Assembly (NCBI GenBank): GCA_900167215.1
Contig: FUZS01000006.1
Coordinates: forward strand, 62,001 to 126,000
Reading direction: 5' to 3'
DNA: 64,000 bases
Source of the DNA: [Eubacterium] yurii
GTDB lineage: Bacteria > Bacillota > Clostridia > Peptostreptococcales > Filifactoraceae
Shown: piece by piece, positions 1-9,846 of the stretch
How the letters are laid out: every line of letters begins with the position of its first letter
How positions within the stretch are numbered: the first letter of the stretch is position 1
Notes under the pieces: model-generated
What the model was told of the DNA's origin: nothing
The model's database searches: none
The model's input: the letters and a program-made list of their open reading frames with translations, nothing else
Translations under genes and position numbers: made by a program

Positions 1-2
1 AT

Positions 3-1757
3 AGGGATCAGTTCCCAGGGATAGTACATGACACATCATCATCAGGAGCAACTTTGTTCATTGAACCTATGGCTATAGTAAATATGAATAACCACCTTTC
101 TGCGCTAAAGCAGGAAGAATATAAAGAAATTGAAAGAATATTGGCATATTTGACATCTATAGTAGGTGAGTTTTCTCAAGAGATAATATACGATTGTGAA
201 ATGCTTGAGGAACTTGATTTTATCATGGCAAAGGGTAAGCTTTCAGTAGCTATGGATGCTATCGAGCCAAAGATTAATCAAGATAAGTATGTAAGGTTTG
301 TAAATGCAAGACATCCTCTTATAGAAAAAGATAAGGTGGTCAGCTCGACAATTGAGATAGGAAAGTCTTATAGCACTCTTGTAATTACAGGTCCAAATAC
401 AGGTGGAAAGACAGTAACCCTAAAAACTTTGGGACTTTTATGCATAATGTTGCAATGCGGATTGCACATACCTTGTGACATAGGAAGTAGCGGATATATT
501 TTTAATAATATCTTTGCTGACATCGGTGATGAACAGAGTATTGCACAAAGTTTGTCCACTTTTTCCGCACATATGACTAATATAGTAGGAATTATGAATG
601 AGGTGGATGAAAATTCACTGGTGCTTTTTGATGAACTTGGGGCAGGAACTGACCCGGTAGAGGGAGCCGGACTTGCAATATCGATATTAGATACGCTTAA
701 AGAAAAGGACATATTGACTGCAGCAACAACCCACTACAGTGAGCTTAAAAACTACGCTCTTACAGTGGACAAGGTTACAAATGCAAGTGTGGAATTTGAT
801 GTAAATACCTTATCTCCAACATATAGACTTATAATAGGAATACCGGGAAAGTCAAATGCCTTTGAGATTTCTCAAAAGCTTGGTCTGTCAACTGATATTA
901 TACAAAGGGCAAGAGATACTATTCATACTGAGTCTATCAAGGTGGAAGATGTAATATCTAAGCTTGACAAGATAAAAAATGAGTATGAAGAAAAAAAACA
1001 AAGACTTGAAAAAGAACTTGAAGATGCTGAGTTCATAAGACTTAAACTCGAAAATAAAGAAAGACGAGCTCAACAAAACAGCGAAAAAATTCTTGAAGAG
1101 GCAAAAAATAAGGCAAGGTCTTTGGTGGAAGAAGCCAAAAATGAGGCCGATGAAATAAACAAGATATTAAATAAGTTGAAAAAGTCGTCAGATTATAAAA
1201 ATATTGACCAAAAAATGAACGAAATAAAGAGAAGGATAAACACATATAAGGATAAGTACGCCAAGAAAAAGGAAGAACTTGTAAAATCCAATGAGAAACC
1301 TATAGAAAATGTCGAAGTTGGTGATACAGTTTATGTAAACAGCTTTTCCCAAAATGCCAAGGTATTGTCTGTAGATGATAAGAAAAACGAAGTGGTGGTA
1401 CAATTGGGAGCCATCAAGATGACCTTGAAAAAAGAAAATATATCTATTGAGAAAAAGGATAAGGATACAAAGGGCTCAAAAAGCGGAAAGATAATGAAAA
1501 ATAAGGCTCAAGGAGCTACAACGTCTGTAGATCTTCGTGGCATGGATTTGGAAACTGCTCTTATGGAGGTTGATAAATATATAGATGATTCATACTTGGC
1601 AGGATTGGAGCAACTGACTATAATCCATGGTGTAGGTACTCTTGTGCTTAAAAAAGGAGTACAGTCATATTTGAAGAAACATAAGCATATAAAAAACTAT
1701 AGAGATGGTCAATATGGTGAAGGAGGAATGGGTGTAACAATAGTGACACTCAAGTAA
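3..1757 (+). CDS. mutS2: MutS2 endonuclease/ATPase, 5'-truncated by window edge
   Basis: The reading frame is open from base 3, and a conserved family segment (PGIVHDTSSSGATLFIEP) precedes the first possible TTG at 54. The gene therefore starts outside the window and 584 codons remain of a usual ~780. Walker A (GPNTGGKT) lies at about 390-413 and Walker B (LVLFDELGAGTDP) near 616-657. A long Lys/Glu coiled coil follows, and a C-terminal Smr nuclease domain (SVDLRGMDLETAL, IIHGVGT) occupies the last ~80 residues. In the family, MutS2 binds branched DNA or collided ribosomes and splits or cleaves them, using ATP. The stop codon sits 1 bp before the next gene, so the two are probably co-transcribed. 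The family call is secure. Confidence 0.96.
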   Translation, partial: RDQFPGIVHDTSSSGATLFIEPMAIVNMNNHLSALKQEEYKEIERILAYLTSIVGEFSQEIIYDCEMLEELDFIMAKGKLSVAMDAIEPKINQDKYVRFVNARHPLIEKDKVVSSTIEIGKSYSTLVITGPNTGGKTVTLKTLGLLCIMLQCGLHIPCDIGSSGYIFNNIFADIGDEQSIAQSLSTFSAHMTNIVGIMNEVDENSLVLFDELGAGTDPVEGAGLAISILDTLKEKDILTAATTHYSELKNYALTVDKVTNASVEFDVNTLSPTYRLIIGIPGKSNAFEISQKLGLSTDIIQRARDTIHTESIKVEDVISKLDKIKNEYEEKKQRLEKELEDAEFIRLKLENKERRAQQNSEKILEEAKNKARSLVEEAKNEADEINKILNKLKKSSDYKNIDQKMNEIKRRINTYKDKYAKKKEELVKSNEKPIENVEVGDTVYVNSFSQNAKVLSVDDKKNEVVVQLGAIKMTLKKENISIEKKDKDTKGSKSGKIMKNKAQGATTSVDLRGMDLETALMEVDKYIDDSYLAGLEQLTIIHGVGTLVLKKGVQSYLKKHKHIKNYRDGQYGEGGMGVTIVTLK

Positions 1758-1758
1758 A

Positions 1759-2445
1759 ATGAATATTTTTGCAATAGGAGATCTTCATCTGAGCAATTCT
1801 CTGCCTGAAAAATCCATGGAAAAATTCGGTTGGATAAGGCATCAGCAAAGGATATTTGAAAACTGGGAGCAAAATGTCAAAGATGAAGATATAGTGCTTC
1901 TTGTCGGTGATATATCGTGGGCTATGAAACTTGAGGATGCCTTTGCAGACTTAGCTGAAATTGCAAAGATGAAGGGGCAGAAAATACTGATAAAAGGCAA
2001 TCATGACTTTTGGTGGCAGTCTCTAAATAAGATTAAAAATTACGATGAGCATATGTTTTTTATGCAAAATAACGTATATGAAATTGAAGATTATGTCATC
2101 TGTGGAACAAGAGGATGGCTTTGTCCAAATAGGATAAAATTTGATGAACATGATGAAAAAACGTATAAAAGAGAGGTCTTAAGACTGGAGAGCTCATTGA
2201 TTTTAGCAAGTAAGTGCAATAAACAAATAATCTTGCTTTTACACTTTCCACCTACAAATGATGAAAAGCAGGAGTCGGATTTTACAAGATTGATACAAAG
2301 CTACAAGGTAAAAACGGTAATATACGGACATCTCCATGGTCAGGAGTCTTTTAATTTAAGTTATAAGGGTTTGGTGGATGATGTAAACTATCATTTGGTA
2401 TCTGCTGACTACCTTGATTTTAAACTTAAAAAAATAGAAATTTAA
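1759..2445 (+). CDS. metallophosphoesterase family protein
   Basis: This is a calcineurin-like metallophosphoesterase of 228 residues. The metal-binding blocks appear in order: GDLHLS near residue 7, GDISWA near 51, GNHDFWW near 80 and GHLHG near 190. These supply the Asp/His/Asn ligands of a dinuclear metal centre. The substrate cannot be read from the sequence, and relatives act on phosphodiesters or phosphoproteins. The GNHDFWW variant is typical of a clostridial subgroup found next to DNA-repair or kinase genes. It begins 1 bp after the mutS2 stop with only a weak ribosome binding site, so translation is probably coupled. Cytosolic, with no signal peptide. Confidence 0.9.
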   Translation: MNIFAIGDLHLSNSLPEKSMEKFGWIRHQQRIFENWEQNVKDEDIVLLVGDISWAMKLEDAFADLAEIAKMKGQKILIKGNHDFWWQSLNKIKNYDEHMFFMQNNVYEIEDYVICGTRGWLCPNRIKFDEHDEKTYKREVLRLESSLILASKCNKQIILLLHFPPTNDEKQESDFTRLIQSYKVKTVIYGHLHGQESFNLSYKGLVDDVNYHLVSADYLDFKLKKIEI

Positions 2446-2472
2446 AAATAATTTTAAATTGAAGAGGTAAAG

Positions 2473-4125
2473 ATGATTATTTATTATGATAAGAAAAAAT
2501 ATGAAGTGGGTGATAATATCACTGCTGAACAATTTGCACAAAAAAATGAAATTAAAACAAATTATACAACTTGTCTGGTATTGATAAATAATGAAATCAG
2601 GGAGTTGACAAGAGTGTTAAAAGATAATGATGAGATTTCTTTTTTAGACTTAACTGTAAAAGAGGCAAGAGATGCCTATATGAGGACTTTGTCATTTATA
2701 TTTTTATCTGCTTTGAAAAAGACTAATCCAAGTGCAAAATGCACAATAGAACATTCTCTAAGCAACGGCATATATTGCTATATTGACAACGGCAGACAGG
2801 TCAACAGAGCAGTGGTTTCCAAAATCTATGAAAAGATGAAGGAGATAGTAAAAGAGGATATAAGAATTAATAAATTAGAGCTTACAAAATCAGAGGCAAA
2901 AAAGTTTTATATGGAAGAAAATTTTGATGTAAAGATGGGCTTACTTGATTACAAGGACGATAAAAAGAAGGTCACGCTTTACGAGTTATGTGGACAAAAG
3001 GACTATTTCTACGGATATATGTTGCCTTCTACAGGATATGTGAAAATTTTCAATATAAGGCTTTGCAACGGAGGTATAGTATTACTCGGACCTGATATCA
3101 AAAGACCTGACAAAGTTTCCGAGTTTAAACATGAACCGAGACTTTTCTCGGTATATGCTGAGGCAAAGTCATGGGGCAAAGCCATATCTGTAGAAAATGT
3201 ACTTGACTTGAATAATTCAATAAAGGACAATTCTTATCATGACTTGATAAGATATGCAGAGGGCTATCATGAGAAGAAGATATGCGAAATAGCTGATGCA
3301 ATTTGTAGAGAAAATAAGAAAATTATACTTATTTCAGGACCGTCTTCATCAGGTAAGACGAGTTTTGCAAACAGGCTTAAGATACAGCTCTTTGCGAGTA
3401 AGAAAAGACCTATTTCAATTTCCATGGACAATTATTTCATAGATAGAGATAAGATTCCAGTAGATAAGGATGGTAAAAAAGATTTTGAGTCTTTGAAATC
3501 ACTTGATGTTGAGAGATTTAACGATGATTTGGATATGTTGATTTCAGGAGAAGAAGTCAAACTGCCTACATTTGATTTTATAACAGGAAAAAGAAAAGAT
3601 GAGAGCAATACAACTCCTACTAAGATTGATGATGATCAGCCTATAATAATAGAGGGGATTCATGGGCTTAATCCTGCACTTACAGAGTCTCTGTCATCTG
3701 CATATAAGTACAAAATATATGTGTCAGCACTTACAGGACTCAATCTTGACTCTCATAATAAGATATCTACTACAGATATAAGATTGATGAGAAGAATAAT
3801 AAGGGATAATTCTCATAGAGGTTATGATGCTGAAAATACCATGGCAATGTGGTCATCTGTAGGAGAGGGAGAAAGAAAAAATATATTTGTTTTTCAGGAA
3901 AATGCTGATATAATGTTTAACTCTGCACTTATATATGAAATAGCTGTAATAAAAAAACATATAGAAGCTCTTTTAAAAAAGATAGGCAAAGATTCAAAAT
4001 ATTTTAATGAAGCTAAAAGATTGCTAAAATTTTTGAAATATTTTGCAAGTATAGATGATGAAAGTGACATACCGAATACTTCCATACTAAGAGAATTTAT
4101 AGGCGGAAGTAAATTGGTAGATTGA
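2473..4125 (+). CDS. nucleoside (uridine) kinase with N-terminal TGS/ThrRS-like region
   Basis: The protein has 550 residues. The N-terminal ~60 residues look like a TGS domain and are followed by a region resembling the second additional domain of threonyl-tRNA synthetase. The C-terminal half, from about residue 275, is a phosphoribulokinase/uridine-kinase P-loop domain with Walker A GPSSSGKT and a downstream SMDNYF motif. The same architecture is common in Firmicutes and Thermotoga and is annotated as nucleoside kinase. The likely reaction is NTP-dependent phosphorylation of a nucleoside such as uridine. The role of the N-terminal half is unknown. A GAGGT site precedes the ATG by 5 nt. It is the last gene of the mutS2 group, because a new promoter follows. 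Confidence 0.88.
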   Translation: MIIYYDKKKYEVGDNITAEQFAQKNEIKTNYTTCLVLINNEIRELTRVLKDNDEISFLDLTVKEARDAYMRTLSFIFLSALKKTNPSAKCTIEHSLSNGIYCYIDNGRQVNRAVVSKIYEKMKEIVKEDIRINKLELTKSEAKKFYMEENFDVKMGLLDYKDDKKKVTLYELCGQKDYFYGYMLPSTGYVKIFNIRLCNGGIVLLGPDIKRPDKVSEFKHEPRLFSVYAEAKSWGKAISVENVLDLNNSIKDNSYHDLIRYAEGYHEKKICEIADAICRENKKIILISGPSSSGKTSFANRLKIQLFASKKRPISISMDNYFIDRDKIPVDKDGKKDFESLKSLDVERFNDDLDMLISGEEVKLPTFDFITGKRKDESNTTPTKIDDDQPIIIEGIHGLNPALTESLSSAYKYKIYVSALTGLNLDSHNKISTTDIRLMRRIIRDNSHRGYDAENTMAMWSSVGEGERKNIFVFQENADIMFNSALIYEIAVIKKHIEALLKKIGKDSKYFNEAKRLLKFLKYFASIDDESDIPNTSILREFIGGSKLVD

Positions 4126-4141
4126 TTTTTTGTAGTTATAT

Positions 4142-4170
4142 TTGACAAATTTATTCAAAAGTAATATTAT
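4142..4170 (+). promoter_or_regulatory. sigma-A-type promoter of topA
   Basis: TTGACA at 4142-4147 is separated by 17 bp from TATTAT at 4165-4170. Transcription would start near 4177, about 90 nt before topA. This is one of the best consensus matches in the window. Confidence 0.75.
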
Positions 4171-4266
4171 ATCACGATATAATTATAAAGAAATTTTGTT
4201 ATATTAAAAAATAGATAAAAATTTGCAATAAATTATTGATAAACAATTACTGTAGAGGTGAAGTTA

Positions 4267-6315
4267 TTGAGCAATCTTATAATAGTTGAGTCTCCTGCCA
4301 AAGCTAAGACCATAGAAAAGTTTTTGGGAAAGGGATATAAGGTCAAGGCGTCTGTAGGGCATGTAAGGGATTTACCCAAGTCAAAATTAGGAGTGGATAT
4401 AGAAAATAATTTTGAGCCAAACTACATCACTATAAGAGGTAAGGCAGGTACGGTAAATGAGCTGAAAAAAGAGGCGAAAAAATCCGACAAGGTATTTCTC
4501 GCTACCGACCCAGATAGAGAAGGTGAAGCAATATCATGGCATTTGGCATTTTTACTTGGACTTGACGAAGAAGAAAAAAACAGAATAGAATTTAACGAAA
4601 TAACAAAAGAAGCAGTTAGAAATGCTATCAAAAATCCAAGAAAGATAGATAAAAATCTTGTCGATGCACAACAGGCAAGAAGGGTACTTGACAGACTGGT
4701 AGGCTATAAGATATCACCTATTTTGTGGTCAAAGGTCAGAAAGGGACTCAGCGCAGGTAGAGTGCAATCTGCTGCAACAAAGATGATATGCGACAGGGAA
4801 GAAGAGATTGAAAAATTCATCCCCAAAGAATATTGGAGCATCTTACTTGAAACTCAAAATTCTAAGAGAAAGAAAATAGAGTTTGAGCTTTCAAAGTATA
4901 AAAATAAAAAAATAGAAATTAATGACAAAGAGCAGTCTGACAAAATTGTATCTGAGATAGAAAATAAGGACTTGCTGATTAAAAGTATAGAAAAGAAAAA
5001 TAGAAAAAAATCAGCATACAGACCATTTATTACAAGTACCTTACAACAAGAGGCATCAGCAAAATTAGGATTTACCACTAAAAAAACTATGCAGATAGCT
5101 CAGCAACTGTACGAGGGTATAAGTATAAAAGGAAGTGGCACTCAAGGTCTGATAACTTATATGAGAACCGACTCGCAAAGAATATCAACGGAGGCACAAA
5201 ATTTTGCGAAAGATGCCATAGTTTCAAAATATGGCAAGGAGTATTACAAGGCTTATGGCTATAAGGCTGCAGGAAAAAATGTACAAGATGCACACGAATG
5301 TATCAGACCTTCACATATAGACCTGGATCCGCAAAAAATTGAAGATTCCTTGAATAAGGACCAATATAAACTGTACAGACTTATATACAACAGGTTTCTT
5401 GCATGTATGATGCAAGACGCAGTGTATGAACAACAGACAATAACAGGGCTGATAGATGATTATTCATTTAAAGCTACAGGTTCAAAGCTTCTCTTTGACG
5501 GATTTTTAAGAGTATATGACTACAGTTCAAGCGAAGAAAATATCTTGCCTGATGTTGAAGAAAATGAGCTTTTGAAAGTAAAGAAGATAAATCCTAAGCA
5601 ACACTTTACACAACCTCCTGCAAGATACAACGAGGCTTCATTGGTAAAAGCTCTTGAGGAGCTCGGTATAGGCAGACCAAGTACCTATGCGTCAATTATT
5701 ACTACTATTCAGGACAGACAATATGTTGAGAAGAAACAAAAAAATCTCTATCCTACGGAACTTGGAAAAGTAGTTACAAAATTATTGGAGCAGTACTTTG
5801 AACAGATAGTAAACTTAGAGTTTACAGCTGATATAGAGAGCAAGTTGGATATAATAGCGGACGGAAATAATCAGTGGAAGGAAATAGTATCAAATTACTA
5901 TGAGCCTATAGAAAAGAATCTTGAGGTGGCAAGTAAAGAGATAGAACATATAAATATGGATGAAGCTACTGATGAAATATGTGAAAAATGTGGAAGTCCC
6001 ATGGTGATAAAACATGGAAGATTTGGGAGATTCCTTGCCTGCTCAAACTATCCTGAATGTAAAAATGCAAAGCCTATACTGCAAAAATTGGGGATGAAAT
6101 GTCCAAAATGTGGTGACGGCGACATAATAGTAAGAAAGAGTAAAAAAGGCAAGGTCTTCTATGGTTGCTCAAAGTATCCAGAATGTGACTTTGTATCATG
6201 GGATAAGCCTACTGGTAATAAATGCCCTGATTGTGGCTCACCACTTGTGGAGGCTGACAAAAAATCAAAGCACAAAGAAAAATGCAGTAACAAAGAATGT
6301 AAATATAAGGTTTAA
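4267..6315 (+). CDS. topA: DNA topoisomerase I
   Basis: Type IA topoisomerase that relaxes negative supercoils. The Toprim domain starts at once with IIVESPAKAKTIEKFLG and carries the metal triad in DPDREGEAISWH. The active-site tyrosine lies in ITYMRTDSQRIS. The C-terminus carries three Cys4 zinc-ribbon repeats (CEKCGSP..., CPKCGDG..., CPDCGSP...). A GTG at 4258 is in frame, but it forms part of the GAGGTG ribosome binding site. I therefore chose the TTG at 4267, which places the site 6 nt upstream and gives the usual short N-terminus (682 aa). Family length is about 690, so the gene is intact. It heads a small unit with the radical SAM gene 2 bp downstream. Confidence 0.97.
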   Translation: MSNLIIVESPAKAKTIEKFLGKGYKVKASVGHVRDLPKSKLGVDIENNFEPNYITIRGKAGTVNELKKEAKKSDKVFLATDPDREGEAISWHLAFLLGLDEEEKNRIEFNEITKEAVRNAIKNPRKIDKNLVDAQQARRVLDRLVGYKISPILWSKVRKGLSAGRVQSAATKMICDREEEIEKFIPKEYWSILLETQNSKRKKIEFELSKYKNKKIEINDKEQSDKIVSEIENKDLLIKSIEKKNRKKSAYRPFITSTLQQEASAKLGFTTKKTMQIAQQLYEGISIKGSGTQGLITYMRTDSQRISTEAQNFAKDAIVSKYGKEYYKAYGYKAAGKNVQDAHECIRPSHIDLDPQKIEDSLNKDQYKLYRLIYNRFLACMMQDAVYEQQTITGLIDDYSFKATGSKLLFDGFLRVYDYSSSEENILPDVEENELLKVKKINPKQHFTQPPARYNEASLVKALEELGIGRPSTYASIITTIQDRQYVEKKQKNLYPTELGKVVTKLLEQYFEQIVNLEFTADIESKLDIIADGNNQWKEIVSNYYEPIEKNLEVASKEIEHINMDEATDEICEKCGSPMVIKHGRFGRFLACSNYPECKNAKPILQKLGMKCPKCGDGDIIVRKSKKGKVFYGCSKYPECDFVSWDKPTGNKCPDCGSPLVEADKKSKHKEKCSNKECKYKV

Positions 6316-6317
6316 TC

Positions 6318-7253
6318 ATGCTGTATAACACCTATTCGACATATTTAAAAGAAAAATATAAGCAAAGAGTATACAAGATACCTATAAATTTGCCTGTATC
6401 ATGTCCAAATCGTAAAGACGGTATGGGAGGATGCACCTATTGTTCCGATATTGCGGTTGGATATGAGATGCTATCCAATGATATGAGCGTATCTTTTCAA
6501 CTGTCAAAAAACATCGACTATATAGGAAAAAAATATAAGGCAGAAAAATTTATAGCTTATTTTCAAAATTTTACCAATACCTATCTTAAATTGGATGATT
6601 TTACAAAATATATAAGCGAGGCTGTAAGAGAAGATGTAGTTGAAATAGCTGTATCTACAAGGCCTGACTGTGTAAATGACAGATACCTTGATATACTTGC
6701 TGAAATTAAAGAAAAAACAGGAATAAACATATGTATTGAACTTGGACTTCAAAGCGTAAATTACAATACTCTAAAGCTCATCAACAGAGGTCATGGCTTG
6801 GCTGAATATATAGATGCTATGATAAGAATTAAAAAATATGGCTTTGATGTATCTACACATATGATATTGAACTTGCCCTATGATACTTTGCAAGATATAA
6901 TAGAAGCTGCTAAGATACTTTCTGCTCTTAAGACAGATTTTGTTAAAATGCACAGTCTTTATATAGCAAAAAATACTGTTATGGAGAAAGAGTATAACTT
7001 AGGCAAACTGAATGTGGGAACGGTTGAAGACTATGTACAAAAAGCAGGAGAATTTATAGCCTATCTTTCAAAAGATATAGTGATTCAAAGGTTGGTAGGT
7101 AGGGCTCCTAAGGAAGATACAGTGTTTTGTAATTATGATACTTCTTGGTGGAAGATAAAGGATATGATTGATGAATACTTGATTTCTAACAATCTTAGCC
7201 AGGGTATTAAATGTGATTATCTCAATGGAAAAGAAGTAAAAAAGTTTTTATAA
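6318..7253 (+). CDS. radical SAM protein, YtqA/YhcC family (TIGR01212-like)
   Basis: The protein has 311 residues. The cluster-binding cysteines are in SCPNRKDGMGGCTYCSD near residue 28, spaced CX9CX2C instead of CX3CX2C, which is the signature of the YhcC/YtqA group. Downstream the radical SAM barrel shows STRPDC, ELGLQS and THMILNLPYDT. Members are conserved in bacteria; a role in RNA or tRNA modification is often proposed, but the substrate cannot be read here. It starts 2 bp after the topA stop and ends just before a terminator, so it is co-transcribed with topA. Cytosolic Fe-S enzyme requiring anaerobic handling. Confidence 0.9.
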   Translation: MLYNTYSTYLKEKYKQRVYKIPINLPVSCPNRKDGMGGCTYCSDIAVGYEMLSNDMSVSFQLSKNIDYIGKKYKAEKFIAYFQNFTNTYLKLDDFTKYISEAVREDVVEIAVSTRPDCVNDRYLDILAEIKEKTGINICIELGLQSVNYNTLKLINRGHGLAEYIDAMIRIKKYGFDVSTHMILNLPYDTLQDIIEAAKILSALKTDFVKMHSLYIAKNTVMEKEYNLGKLNVGTVEDYVQKAGEFIAYLSKDIVIQRLVGRAPKEDTVFCNYDTSWWKIKDMIDEYLISNNLSQGIKCDYLNGKEVKKFL

Positions 7254-7261
7254 ATAAAGTG

Positions 7262-7293
7262 AGTACCCGATGTAAAAATTGGGTGCTTTTTTT
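7262..7293 (+). terminator. rho-independent terminator after topA operon
   Basis: AGTACCC at 7262-7268 pairs with GGGTGCT at 7281-7287 (one G-U pair) across a 12-nt loop, followed by a run of T. Confidence 0.85.
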
Positions 7294-7392
7294 ATACTTT
7301 TTTTAAAATATGAAACTAAAAAGTAATAAAAAAATTTATGTTGATTTATCATATTTGATAGAGGATTTTTAAAGTTTAAAAATAAATTATTA

Positions 7393-7420
7393 TTGATTTA
7401 TTATTTAAATGTGATAGAAT
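7393..7420 (+). promoter_or_regulatory. probable nrdD promoter
   Basis: TTGATT at 7393-7398 and TAGAAT at 7415-7420 are 16 bp apart. The predicted start near 7427 falls inside the first NrdR box, which fits repression by blocking polymerase. Confidence 0.5.
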
Positions 7421-7425
7421 ATAAA

Positions 7426-7472
7426 ACACTATATGTAGTGTATAAAAATAAAAATAGCACCAAATATAGTGG
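7426..7472 (+). promoter_or_regulatory. tandem NrdR boxes upstream of nrdD
   Basis: Box 1 (7426-7441) reads ACACTATATGTAGTGT and closely matches the known NrdR palindrome. Box 2 (7457-7472) reads GCACCAAATATAGTGG and matches less well. The starts are 31 bp apart, three helical turns, the spacing known for NrdR site pairs. NrdR is an ATP/dATP-sensing repressor of ribonucleotide reductase genes. No nrdR gene is present in this window. Confidence 0.85.
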
Positions 7473-7512
7473 TTTTTTAGATTTTTTTAAGTAATATTCA
7501 TTGGAGGGGCTA

Positions 7513-9639
7513 ATGCAAACACTTGTAATCAAAAGAAACGGTAAAGAGGTGGATTTTGATAAGCAAAGAATAGTAAGAGCTATAGAAAAAGCTATGAAAT
7601 ACGGAAGCGGAATATATTCGTATCAAATAGCTGTTGATATAGCAAAGGAAATATATGAAGAATGCGAAGAAAAGCAGACTGACAAGATATCAATTTTCAC
7701 CATTGAAGAAAAAGTATTCAACAAGTTGATTGCCCACGGTCAAAACGATACAGCCAGAGCATATGAAGCCTATAAGGCTATAAGGACTTATCAAAGAGAA
7801 AATAATACTACAGATAAGAATATAATGAGTCTTGTTGACAGGACAAACGAAGTATTAATCAATGAAAACTCCAATAAGGATGCTATTTTAAATTCTACAC
7901 AGAGAGATTTACTTGCAGGAGAAATATCAAAAGACATTGCAATGAGAAAGTTAATCCCGACTCATCTTGTACAGGCACATAGAAATGGAGCAATACATAT
8001 CCACGATATGGACTATATCTTGCAGCCGATGACAAACTGCTGCCTTATTAATATAGGAGATATGTTTGAAAACGGCACTGTAATAAATAAAAAACAGATA
8101 AAAAAACCTCGTTCTTTCCAAGTAGCTTGTACTGTTCTTACTCAAATAATAGCTCAGATTGCAAGCAATCAATACGGAGGACAGTCGGTTGATTTGAGAC
8201 ATCTTGCACAGTTTTTACCTATATCCTATGAAAAATATTACAATACTATAATTGAAGAGGTACAAGACGAAGAGATTGCAAAAAAAATAGCAACAAAGAT
8301 GACTAAAAGAGAGTTGCAATCAGGTATACAAACCATACAGTATCAAGTAAATACCTTGCTTACAACTAACGGACAGGCACCTTTTGTTACAATGTTTATG
8401 AATATAAAAGAAGGCATGCCTTATGAAAAAGAAATGGCAATGATAATTGAAGAGGTGCTCAGCCAAAGGATAGAAGGTATAGAAAATGCGGTAGGCGTAA
8501 AGATAACTCCATCTTTCCCAAAACTTGTCTATGTCTTAAACGAAAGTACGACAAAAGGCGGAAAGTACTATTATCTTACAGAATTAGCAGCAAAATGTAC
8601 AGCAAAAAGAATGTATCCTGACTATATATCAGAGAAGAAAATGTCTGAAATTTACTCTGGTAACTGCTTTTCTCCTATGGGTTGCCGTTCATTCCTACCT
8701 GCATGGAAGGACAAAAATGGAAATTATAAATTTGAAGGAAGACTCAACATTGGAGTACAGACGCTTAATCTTCCTCAGATAGCTATACTTGCCAATAAAG
8801 ATAAGAATCTATTTTACAACATCCTTGAAGAAAGACTAAAACTTATAAGGGAAATGGGAATGCTCAGATACAATCTCCTTAAAAATCAGCCTTCAGATGT
8901 TTCACCTATACATTGGCAGTATGGGGGAATAGCAAGACTGGGACAGGGAGAAAAAATAGGCAAACTCTTCTTGGACGGCTATGCTACAATATCAGTGGGA
9001 TATATAGGACTGCATGAGGCAGTATACGCTATGCTTTCAGAGTCTATCACTACAAAAGAAGGTCATGAGTTTGCACTTGACATACTTAATTTTATGAAGT
9101 CAAGAGCTGACAGATGGAAGGAAGAAACAAGGCTTGCCTTTACACTCTACGGTACACCAAGTGAATCTACAGCAGGCAGATTATGCGAGATAGATGCTGA
9201 GACATTTGGAGATATTGAGGGAGTAACAGATAAGGGATACTATACCAACTCATATCATGTCACACCTTCAGAAGATATAGACGCATTTTCAAAATTAAAA
9301 TTAGAGTCACAGTTCCAGACAATATCTACTGGCGGTTGTATATCATATATTGAAATCCCTAATATGACTAATAATGTAGAAGCTATTGAAACTGTAATAG
9401 ACTTTATGTACAACAATATAACTTACGCAGAATTTAATACTAAGTCAGACTATTGTCAGGTTTGCGGATATGACGGCGAGATAATGATAAATGATGACTT
9501 GGTTTGGGAATGCCCACAATGCCATAATAAGGATATGCAAAAAATGAATGTTGTAAGACGTACTTGTGGATATTTAGGAGAAAATTTCTGGTCAAAAGGA
9601 AGAACAAAGGATATAAAGGACAGAGTAATGCACCTTTAG
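7513..9639 (+). CDS. nrdD: anaerobic (class III) ribonucleoside-triphosphate reductase
   Basis: Oxygen-sensitive glycyl-radical enzyme that reduces ribonucleoside triphosphates to deoxynucleotides, 708 residues from the ATG at 7513. That start has GGAGGGG 4 nt upstream; the in-frame TTG at 7501 overlaps this site and is unlikely. The N-terminal ~95 residues form an ATP-cone (VIKRNGKEVDFDKQRIVRAI). Catalytic-core Cys motifs are in PMTNCC and YSGNCFSPMGCRS. The C-terminus carries a zinc ribbon (CQVCGYDGE, CPQCHNKD) and the radical glycine in RRTCGYLGE. The activase gene nrdG, often adjacent, is absent: a terminator follows. Two NrdR boxes cover the promoter. Confidence 0.97.
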   Translation: MQTLVIKRNGKEVDFDKQRIVRAIEKAMKYGSGIYSYQIAVDIAKEIYEECEEKQTDKISIFTIEEKVFNKLIAHGQNDTARAYEAYKAIRTYQRENNTTDKNIMSLVDRTNEVLINENSNKDAILNSTQRDLLAGEISKDIAMRKLIPTHLVQAHRNGAIHIHDMDYILQPMTNCCLINIGDMFENGTVINKKQIKKPRSFQVACTVLTQIIAQIASNQYGGQSVDLRHLAQFLPISYEKYYNTIIEEVQDEEIAKKIATKMTKRELQSGIQTIQYQVNTLLTTNGQAPFVTMFMNIKEGMPYEKEMAMIIEEVLSQRIEGIENAVGVKITPSFPKLVYVLNESTTKGGKYYYLTELAAKCTAKRMYPDYISEKKMSEIYSGNCFSPMGCRSFLPAWKDKNGNYKFEGRLNIGVQTLNLPQIAILANKDKNLFYNILEERLKLIREMGMLRYNLLKNQPSDVSPIHWQYGGIARLGQGEKIGKLFLDGYATISVGYIGLHEAVYAMLSESITTKEGHEFALDILNFMKSRADRWKEETRLAFTLYGTPSESTAGRLCEIDAETFGDIEGVTDKGYYTNSYHVTPSEDIDAFSKLKLESQFQTISTGGCISYIEIPNMTNNVEAIETVIDFMYNNITYAEFNTKSDYCQVCGYDGEIMINDDLVWECPQCHNKDMQKMNVVRRTCGYLGENFWSKGRTKDIKDRVMHL

Positions 9640-9654
9640 TACGGTTAATATTTG

Positions 9655-9681
9655 AAAACCCCAGTAAAATGGGGTTTTTTT
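9655..9681 (+). terminator. rho-independent terminator after nrdD
   Basis: AAAACCCC pairs with GGGGTTTT across an 8-nt loop, followed by T7. It isolates nrdD from the downstream RyR/TIR module. Confidence 0.9.
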
Positions 9682-9846
9682 ACGCAAATTAAATTTTCTC
9701 TTTAATAAATATTTGATTAAGGAAAGTGTATTAAAATATATTTAGTTCAAAGATTGAATTAAAGTTGCATAAGTATTTTTATACAAATTAAGTGAAAAAT
9801 TTTGCTTAATATATAAAAGCATAATATTAATTTTACAGGTGATAGT

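Noticed and set aside
368-712. 114-codon open frame on the minus strand inside mutS2
   Set aside because: It lies opposite the Walker region of a clear gene, has Ser-rich composition typical of antisense frames and no ribosome binding site.
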